From positions 9,362,001-9,426,000 of the forward strand of contig NC_067203.1 of the NCBI RefSeq assembly GCF_026262505.1: 64,000 nt of DNA. The letters run 5' to 3'. The stretch's first letter is position 1, and every line of letters begins with the position of its first letter. A program made the position numbers and the translations under genes. Origin of the DNA: Trichomonas vaginalis G3 (taxonomy: Eukaryota; Parabasalia; Trichomonadida; Trichomonadidae). Below, in pieces: positions 56,299-64,000 of the stretch. The notes beneath the pieces are model-generated. The model did no database searches. It was not told the origin of the DNA and saw only the letters and a program-made list of their open reading frames with translations.

Positions 56299-57068
56299 AT
56301 TTTTAAAGTTTATTTTTCATTCATGAATGATAATTATATCTGATTTCTTTTACTCTCTCAATACTACTAGATTTGAAGAATTCGGAACTTTTACCATAAT
56401 CTCCTAAATGTTTTCTTATTCCCTAACGTGTGCCAGTTATTATATGAAACTGAATAAACTTTATCTTTATCTTTACACCTTTCATCATCACTTCCAATAT
56501 ATATTTATATATCTCAGTTTTGATTTAGCATTTTCATATTCATTAACGTTTAATAATTCACAGTCTTCCTTTTTAAATTGATGTTTAAGATATTCAGGAT
56601 TTAATACTCTACGTTTATATGCTCCTAACTTAGTTCTAAAGGTTTTTCTACAAAATTTAGGAATTCCATCCTCTTTAATGTCATCAATGATTTCCATTTC
56701 ATTATTTTCAATTTTTCTTCTCGTTTATGAGGTCTTTGATTATGACTCCATTGATTCCATGAAATTAAATATTCTTTATCATTATATTTATACCTCATTA
56801 GCTTATTTTGGCTTTCATATTCATTTAATAATTCACAATCTTCATTTTTAAATTGAAGTTTAACCCATTCAGGATTTAAACAATGTTTAATTAATCGCGG
56901 AATATCTGACATCATCTATATATAGCTTCTTTTATAAAAGATAAAAAAATAAATTATTTTAAAATTAATGTTAATTTTTGTAATGATTTATAAATAAATA
57001 TATTTTAATGCATCGTCTATATATAGATGATACAAAAAAAGTCACACAACCCGCACTCATATACTACT
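56299..57068 (-). repeat. Polinton terminal inverted repeat, right
   Basis: Inverse copy of 35566-36327, about 770 bp. It includes a second copy of the terminal gene (about 56320-56915, minus strand), which looks less intact than the left copy. Confidence 0.95.
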
Positions 57069-57074
57069 CGCAAA
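57069..57074. repeat. Target-site duplication, right (CGCAAA)
   Basis: Six bases CGCAAA directly outside the right Polinton terminus, identical to 35560-35565. Confidence 0.92.
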
Positions 57075-58759
57075 CAATTGAGTAATTTCTTATTACAATC
57101 TCAGAGATATTCCATTGCTCTCGATTATTTTCTTTATATTTATGACCATTGTTCAAGATAGTACTAATATATTTTTCGCAAATAATTTTACAAGGAATCA
57201 TTTTTTGAGAAAATCAAGAAGTAGTCCAACTCTTTGTGCCACAATCTAGTGAACCAATATTGGTTGGAGTAATATTGTTGCATTATACAGAATCTAACTT
57301 ATCGTTATCTTGCAATAATAAGATGGTAAGATTAAATTCATATAATTATTTTGATATCTATTACCAAATTTCTGGAATTAATATAAAAATTTTATGTATA
57401 TTTATATTTTCAACCCAAAATATACTATAATGCGCTTTTATTGGCTGAAATTCTATTACTTACATTTAAGAAGCCTTAGGGCTATATAAACCCGAAATTC
57501 ATAATAAGCAACACAAAGGAATTATAATGATAAACCATCAGAATAATCAGAAGGGTTATTGATATAATTTAAATTTTAATGCAAATAAAAAAGAACCAAA
57601 TGATCAAGTTTGTAACAGACAAACTCTAAATTTCTATTTAATATTTTCAAAAGCTCCAAACATTCATATAGTAACAGTGATATGCTGGACGGGAAAGAAT
57701 ATATACTTAAAATTTATTGAGAGGTCTGTTCGAATATTAGCTCAGTGGAATAAGTATAAGGTTCGATGATTAATTATTCTAATAAAATTACTTTAACCAA
57801 TAAAGTAACAGTATCTGTTAGTCAAATTTTCCATAAAAATACAATTCGTCAAATTATGTAATTCGATAATCCTCATATTGCGATATTCAAGTATCAACGA
57901 GATTATATAGAATTTTTTCTTAAATATTAAAGTAACAAATAAAATTTCATCTGCAATGACTAGGAAATAGAATGTGTGGAATTAGATGAGACTAAATATT
58001 CATGGACAGCATCATTTATTTGTTATTGAAAAAGTTTGAGCAAAAGTAGTAAAAAAATCGATAAAATGTTATACATTTATGCATACTCTTACATTTCTAT
58101 AGATACTATATATCTAAATTAGCTAGAATTTGTATTTTTGACGAAATTGTATTCAATAATTATGGATTGGGGTGGTTTCGAAGCCCCGCTTGGCGATGGA
58201 TATTTTCTGTACATATAAGTGCTGCCAAATCCGTAACTTTGAAAATTTTGAAAATTTTTAGTCAAACTCGAGGCATTTTTACCACATATTTTTAAAATGC
58301 GAAAATCAAAAATTGATACCATAAATTGCTTTTTTCAAATTCATATAGTGGATTTGAGATTCACATATCATATATGTATAGAATATTATGAAGTAACACT
58401 ATCATGGTGTGTGGGGTACATGGAATAATATCAATCATGAAGGCATATACAGTGTCTCGAAGTGGAAGAAAATTGAGAGGAGATAGTTGGTCGGTCAGAA
58501 CCCTTAATATCGATTTGATTTCACTTCGCCACACTTTGTCGGTTTAATACTATATTAAAAATACATTTTTTATATTTTTAGGTTCCAATTCTTTCAAAAT
58601 TGAGTTGGACTACTTCTGAAAATAAAAGCTATTATCTTCACAATTATCTCTATACATGATGCATATTTTTCTTTCTTTGAAAGAGGAACTTGCAACAATA
58701 CTCGAGATCTATCTGATGCCACTTTAGATGTTCGTTTTGTCTTATTAGATCAAGAGAAA
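57075..58759. other. Intergenic, with a truncated tRNA-like site
   Basis: A 1.7-kb AT-rich region. TTAGCTCAGTGG (57737-57748) fits a pol III A box and GGTTCGA (57760-57766) half of a B box, but only 11 bases apart, so any tRNA here has lost its middle. A palindromic GGGGTGGTTTCGAAGCCCC occurs near 58169-58187. No gene is supported; a 64-codon plus frame (57236) and a 67-codon minus frame (58119) look random. Confidence 0.45.
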
Positions 58760-59998
58760 ATGGAAGAAGAACAAAAGTCGGAAGAAAATTTTAAACAAAA
58801 ACGTGACATTTCTTCCTACCTTCAATTTGAATTCTTCAGTTTTAATTTTGCCATGTGCAACAAATGGGATCCAACATGCTTCAATGCTATTTTGAAGGAT
58901 GACATCCTTGCACTTGACAAAATAAGTGATCTAGAAAATACACAAGTGAAATTATTTTTTGATATCCCTTACATCAACTCATTAAGGAAAGAAAAGTTTA
59001 TCATTGATGTTAATAGCTCATATATATTACATGCTGCTGCATTCCATGATTCATTAGACATCCTTATTTATTTACATCGTGTAAAAAATGTAAAATTAAA
59101 CAAAGAAGATATGAATAATCTCATGCCATTGCATTTTGCTTGTGCAAACAATTCTATCGAATGCGCATTATACATAATAAATCATCTCTCATTACAAGAA
59201 ATTAATGCAGAACGTTCTGACCATAAATATTTCTTTTATGCATGCAATTCTAACGCATATACAATAATCAGCGCCTTGATTTCTAAAGGATATGATGTTT
59301 CCCCATTTTCAAATCATCAAATCACCGAATCACTATCAGCTGCATGCCAAAGGAACTATATTAAACCAGTTATAGAAATACTTACACATCAAGACCAATT
59401 AAGAGGACTAAATTCCAATCCATTATTAGTTGCAATCGCACACGAGAATTACGACATTGTTGAATTCTTAATCAACAATGGATACGCAGCTGATGAGTTT
59501 TCTAATAATACTCTACCTTTATTTAAGGCATTAGATCCATATAAACCAAATATGAAAATTGTTGATTTAATAATCAAAAATTCTTCAGTTTTTGACTTTC
59601 ATACTAACGTGTTTCGTAAAAGCACAGTGCATTATATCTGTTCTTCCATGAATACTGATATTGCAAAAGAATTATTAAAACATAGAATAGATGTCAATAG
59701 ATTAGATGAACAAAGGATGCCAGGGCCTACATATTTATCCAGTAGAGATCCACACATAGCCATAGAAATTCTGAATTTGCTTTATGAAAATGGTTATGAT
59801 ATTAATTTGAAAGCTGACTACGATGAGAAGCCAATTATATACGTTTTTTGCATGAAATGTGGTTCGTATGATCATATCATTGCATGGTTTATTAAACATG
59901 GCGCAAATTTAGATGAGATTTATCAAATGAGACCTGTTAGATATTATATCAGGGAAATTGCTAGGAATTTGAAAGAAAAATACGGTATTGATATTTAA
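58760..59998 (+). CDS. Ankyrin-type protein, diverged repeats
   Basis: A 412-residue protein of the trichomonad ankyrin type. An N-terminal helical domain of about 95 residues is followed by about eight diverged ankyrin repeats. Signatures: YILHAAAFHDSLDILIYL, LMPLHFACANNSIECALYI, PLLVAIAHENYDIVEFLINN, STVHYICSSMNTDIAKELLK and a final DHIIAWFIKHGANLDEI. Unlike the 1038-residue ankyrin protein in this window, the repeats differ from each other, so this is an old, non-homogenised array. No TM or signal peptide. A protein-binding role is expected; the partner is unknown. The start is the first in-frame ATG, with no clear Inr. Confidence 0.85.
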   Translation: MEEEQKSEENFKQKRDISSYLQFEFFSFNFAMCNKWDPTCFNAILKDDILALDKISDLENTQVKLFFDIPYINSLRKEKFIIDVNSSYILHAAAFHDSLDILIYLHRVKNVKLNKEDMNNLMPLHFACANNSIECALYIINHLSLQEINAERSDHKYFFYACNSNAYTIISALISKGYDVSPFSNHQITESLSAACQRNYIKPVIEILTHQDQLRGLNSNPLLVAIAHENYDIVEFLINNGYAADEFSNNTLPLFKALDPYKPNMKIVDLIIKNSSVFDFHTNVFRKSTVHYICSSMNTDIAKELLKHRIDVNRLDEQRMPGPTYLSSRDPHIAIEILNLLYENGYDINLKADYDEKPIIYVFCMKCGSYDHIIAWFIKHGANLDEIYQMRPVRYYIREIARNLKEKYGIDI

Positions 59999-61668
59999 TT
60001 TTTTTGATTTTATTTCCATGTAGTTGAATAGCGTGGAAACGATTTTTTATTTTGTTTGATAGCTTACTAAAGATATTATTAGTTAATTTCATATAATAAG
60101 ATTATAAATCATGAATTAGTTATGCAATTGTTAAAATTTATTTTGAACAATTTTGAATAATGGTTAAATCTCGAATTTGATAAAAATGTTCAAAATAGAA
60201 CATATTTCTACATCTATTTCTCGTATTAAATTCAAAATCAAGTAAAACGAATAATCTGCTCATTTTGATGTCGCCAAATTTGATTCGAACCATCATTTTT
60301 ACAAAACAATGATTTTCCCAACCGATAATAACAGTCAGTAAGTTTCAACCTTCAAAACGTTGATTATCAGAATTTGGATAATTAATTTCATTGATATTTC
60401 CTTCATCATTCGGCGTCTTCTTATGAATGCATTGCAAATCTCGAAATTCGATCGATTCGTATCGGAAATGCATTTTTTCCCTTCAATTTTTCGATGGAAA
60501 ATTACTGATTTTGAATATATCGGTAAGTTTTCAATCGTTTTAAGAATGGCATTGAATATGCCGATAAGACGTAAATTATCTTTTGCCTGAACGTTGACAT
60601 TTGGTCATTCAAATACAAGCGCAAATGCTGAAAACATCATCTATAGGCATAGCCATTTATGAATTTCATATCCAAATTGCCGAAGCGCGATATTTTTTTT
60701 AAATCTCATTATTGAAGGGAATACGTTGTTAAGTATTTATTATTGTGCCAGGATTGGGTTATATTAATATAGCATTATGAACAAAATTTAATTCAATTTT
60801 TCTTTAAAATCTTGACTTCTCAATTTATTTTTACAGTCTGACAAAGAGGTAGGGCAACGATAGGTCAAAAAGGCTTCTCTGATAGATTTCCTTGCCTTTT
60901 GGATATGCTATAATATATAGCCTAGCATGATAGGATATGATGTCAAAAGTTAGAACATAACTTAGGATCTTGAGAAAAATGAAAAACAAAAATTACATAA
61001 AAAAAGAAAAATTTTATCTAATTTGTTTTTTTGGACCGAATAAGTAATTTTATTGAATTTCAATACGACACATAGATTTTATTATTAGTAATAAATATAA
61101 TGGTTTACTATTAACAAGGAACCTAAACTAATGAAAATTTGATTTCAAATATTGTATATGATTATCATAGATTACCAAAATATATTGCTATTTATGAGGA
61201 TATAATATTGATTATTAGTAAATCGTATAAATTTAATAAATATACCATGAATATTGAATGAATTTCTTGATTCATAGGGGTAAAACGCACTTTTATATGA
61301 TTTAGACAGAGAATTTATGAGATGTAAATAACACAATAAAGGTTTATATTGAATATTTTCTAAAAATAAATCGAAATTATAAAAAACAATACATTTATTC
61401 ATTGAAACTACTTGGACAAATATGAAACAAGCATTCAGGCAATACTTTTGAGACTTCAACGCATCTGATAATTTTTATATAACTTCACCTCTTATGCTTA
61501 GAGTGGAGGTATTGAGATCGTATAAGTATAGATGAGCTCACATTCAGATATGATGTGTGAACTTCTGTTTTCACTGCAATTTTGAATCAGAATAAACTCA
61601 AAACAAGAATAAAATGATATACTCACTCTCTAAATGTGTTCGAGATTTAAAGTTGTATGAATAAAACG
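59999..61668. other. Intergenic AT-rich region
   Basis: No gene supported. Frames of 76 codons (60360, plus) and 95 codons (61172, minus) have random-looking composition. Small fold-backs such as GCTATAATATATAGC near 60906-60920 occur, but nothing defines an element boundary. Confidence 0.4.
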
Positions 61669-62185
61669 ATTCATCTTTCGAAGCCTCCCATTTAATGAGA
61701 GACTTCGAAAGATGAATGTATTCATGTAGATGAAATACTATATATGACCATGTGTGATACTAAAGATATCAAAATGTTCATTTTTAAGTCAATAGAAGGG
61801 TTATCTCTCGTAAAATCTCAATTTAAGGAAGATTTAGAAAGAACTCCTTTCCTAAGTAGATAGTGTGTGGTTTCTGTCTTTTGGTTGATCAGGAACTATG
61901 AAATTAAGTCGGACAGAAAGAAGTTCTTTCCAAAACAGACTCCAAATGAGTTGTTCGAAAAGAACTTCCTTCTGTATATGGATAATTGTAGTTACCGCAC
62001 TGAAGTATGTGATTGTGATGATGGAGTTCTCGATAAATCTAAAATCGGATTAAGATTAATTGAAAACTCAAGTAATTCTTTGAAATCTTGTGTTGTCTGG
62101 CACTATAATAACCAAAGAATGAGAATATTATGTTGAATGATGAGTACGTGTGCTCGGCATTCGCCGAGCGAATTGAGTTTAACGT
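61669..62185. repeat. Loose group of hairpins, possible third array
   Basis: Hairpins at 61669-61717 (ATTCATCTTTCGAAG with an exact partner, extendable), about 61914-61974 (AGAAAGAAGTTCTTT against AAAGAACTTCCTTCT) and 62152-62169 (GCTCGGCATTCGCCGAGC). GAAAAGTGACAAATTTGGGC follows at 62191-62210, like the end of the element at 17687-18335. No left terminus was found. A plus frame of 89 codons (61867-62136) overlaps the middle hairpin; it reads like a protein fragment but I do not recognise it. Confidence 0.4.
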
Positions 62186-62210
62186 ACTATGAAAAGTGAC
62201 AAATTTGGGC

Positions 62211-64000
62211 TTTTTTTCCTAGGGTTATGATCTCTTCCTTTCTGCTCAATACGACAGAAATGAAAGAATGAATTTGTACTCCCTAATTGATTACTACAAT
62301 CTGTATCTATCTTTAACATAGAATTAGCTGCATTGTGATTTATACTCCAGAATTATTCAATTTAAGATCAACCTCGTAAATTTTAATCATATTGCACCAA
62401 TACTCCTACGTTGAGATAAGAACATGATTATACATACCAAAGCCCCATATTAAAAATCAAAATTTAGCACCTCCATTATGCAACCACATTATTCGTCGCA
62501 AATAAGTATATTTACGCATATTATGATGCATATTCACACAACTCGTATACATGAAAAGTTATTAAAATCAGACAAAATTATTGCAATAAGGGAAAAAAAA
62601 CAACTTTATTATATATGTTAGTAATGAATTACAAATATTTCTACAAAGAATGCTCAATACTTCATATAATCTTCGAATATTTCTTATTACAAGTTAATAC
62701 ATTTTGACTCGAACATGATAAACAAAAGCTGACACGCCGATTACTACATTTATGAAAATATAGTACGTTTCCATTCATCTGTTTACTTGTTTTTGTTGGA
62801 ATAAAAACATTTTTTTTTCTTTCATGAAATAAGAATTTTGCTGCGAAAGCAATATCTCTAACAATAATTAATACATTACGTCAACTCTGGAATGAGTATT
62901 TATCAAATATGATATCAAAATCAAAAATTAGTTGTTTTTTATGAGTAAAAACGATGTAAATTGATTATTTGACTAATTATCAAATACTTTGATTTTCCAA
63001 ATTTTTTTCGAAATTGATTTTTTCATGTGAAAATTCAAATTGTTTAATTTCATTTTTGAAATTTTGAATTTTTTTTGGAATTTTGAGTTGATCAATTCAG
63101 CAGAATTGATAATGCTATTGCTTTAGGGCATACCACAAGGTGATGAATAAAAGGTGAACATTAACAAATTATTTTAAATCACAAATATCATCCTCATCAA
63201 CTTTAATTCTAAAAAGAACTGTACTGAATTATGAAAATGCATGATTTACATTATTAAAATCTTTGAATGAAAATAGTACAAGATAAGTTTTCATTCATTT
63301 TTAATTAGATTTAAACGAAAAACTACTCCATATTAAAATTTAAGTCGAGAAATCGTATTTTGTTCTTATTTGTTAGCATTTTGTAGACATTCTAATCTTG
63401 AATTAATTTGTTACATGATATTATTAACAAATTTAACTGAAAAAATATGTTAATATGGAATAAACCATGATTATATAAGCTATCAATGCTATATATACAT
63501 ATGTAAAAGATTCATATTAACTCAATTAACAAAAATGATAGATTTTCATAAAGGTTCAATCTAGGTTCGTCCGAAAATTTTGATTTTTATATAGAAGACA
63601 TAGTTTCATATACATAATTAAATTTTCAAACAAATTTGATCATACCATTTATTAAGCAGGATAGTATATTAATTACTATCAGTATAAAAATATAAAAATG
63701 ATTATATTTAATTATTGCATAATTTAGTCAAAGAGTTATAAGCCTCAAGTGATCGTTATCACCTTCAATGCACGTATACTTTATTGATTCATAGATATTT
63801 AATCTATGTTTGACATGTTGTTGTCGTCATTCGTTTTGTTCCCATTCTTCCTAAGTTAGAATTAGAGAATACACCATCCACATCATCTAATTTGGTCCTC
63901 AGCGATAGATTGGTTCATTTTGGAGGAGTCCCATCAGACAGTTTTCGAGCACCAAATATCAAATTTTAATGTATACAAATCTTTAGTGATTTATCTCTCT
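62211..64000. other. Intergenic to window end
   Basis: About 1.8 kb of AT-rich DNA with homopolymer runs. I see no open frame of note, RNA gene or repeat end here. Confidence 0.45.

Larger units (their letters stand above)
35566..57068. mobile_element. Polinton/Maverick element, 21.5 kb (fossil)
   Basis: A virus-like DNA element of the Polinton/Maverick family. It begins AGTAGTATATGAGTGCGGG and ends with the inverted form of the same word. Its terminal inverted repeats are about 765 bp and nearly identical. It is flanked by a perfect 6-bp target duplication, CGCAAA, at 35560-35565 and 57069-57074. Parts recognised: protein-primed DNA polymerase, retroviral-type integrase, primase and SF3 helicase pieces, packaging ATPase, probable double jelly-roll capsid gene, KilA-N protein, fibre gene, and several unknown genes. 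Genes lie on both strands. Near-identical ends, the intact duplication and long open frames indicate a recent insertion. It looks mostly whole, with roughly three to five interruptions. Such elements make up a large share of trichomonad genomes. Confidence 0.95.

Overview
The window comes from an AT-rich, gene-dense, apparently intron-poor protist genome that uses the standard stop codons. The best fit is a parasitic trichomonad (Trichomonas or Tritrichomonas type). The evidence is a Pmp-like beta-helix surface protein with a short cytoplasmic tail, very long ankyrin arrays, conventional actin, a two-repeat Myb protein, a small Rab-like GTPase, many coiled-coil proteins, two start sites with a trichomonad initiator motif (TCA followed by Ts), and a large Polinton/Maverick element. 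I cannot fix the species, because only a minority of the host genes show a clean initiator motif.

Layout. Positions 1-1681 hold a 23-bp tandem satellite, GA-rich simple sequence and a perfect 17-bp hairpin. Positions 1682-9954 hold four host genes: a Pmp-like membrane protein, two coiled-coil proteins and a Myb-like protein. Positions 9955-13278 are a transposon graveyard: a decayed host gene split by a MITE with 8-bp target duplications, then a TIR-bounded element carrying five strong hairpins in a row. Positions 13279-21416 hold two more coiled-coil genes and a TPR protein. The second coiled-coil gene is split after codon 29 by a 649-bp element that carries about seven hairpins. Positions 21417-27974 hold a hAT-like MITE, an ankyrin protein with 21 near-identical repeats, and an element with 147-bp perfect terminal repeats. 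Positions 27975-35221 hold a Rab-like GTPase, a Nup155-like propeller protein, actin and a CDK9/12-like kinase.

Positions 35566-57068 are a 21.5-kb Polinton/Maverick, a fossil virus-like element. It has long terminal inverted repeats of about 765 bp and a perfect 6-bp target duplication (CGCAAA). Its parts include a protein-primed DNA polymerase, integrase, primase and SF3 helicase pieces, an FtsK/HerA-type packaging ATPase, a probable major capsid gene, a KilA-N protein, a fibre gene with a phage-tail-collar-like end, and several unknown genes. Near-identical ends suggest a recent insertion. It looks mostly whole with perhaps three to five interruptions. Positions 57075-64000 hold an ankyrin gene and mostly anonymous AT-rich DNA with several hairpins.

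The least expected features are (i) the two hairpin-array elements, which share a design (short TIR element, row of different 13-25-bp stems, one hairpin duplicated) and could be small-RNA sources; (ii) the phage-like fibre in a eukaryotic Polinton; (iii) small GC-rich palindromes spread through the Polinton, some inside reading frames; and (iv) a control region in the Polinton with 150-bp iterated units, GGTAGCA iterons and a tRNA-like segment, copied in inverted orientation in front of the KilA-N and primase genes. No database search was run. All family names rest on motifs read by eye.
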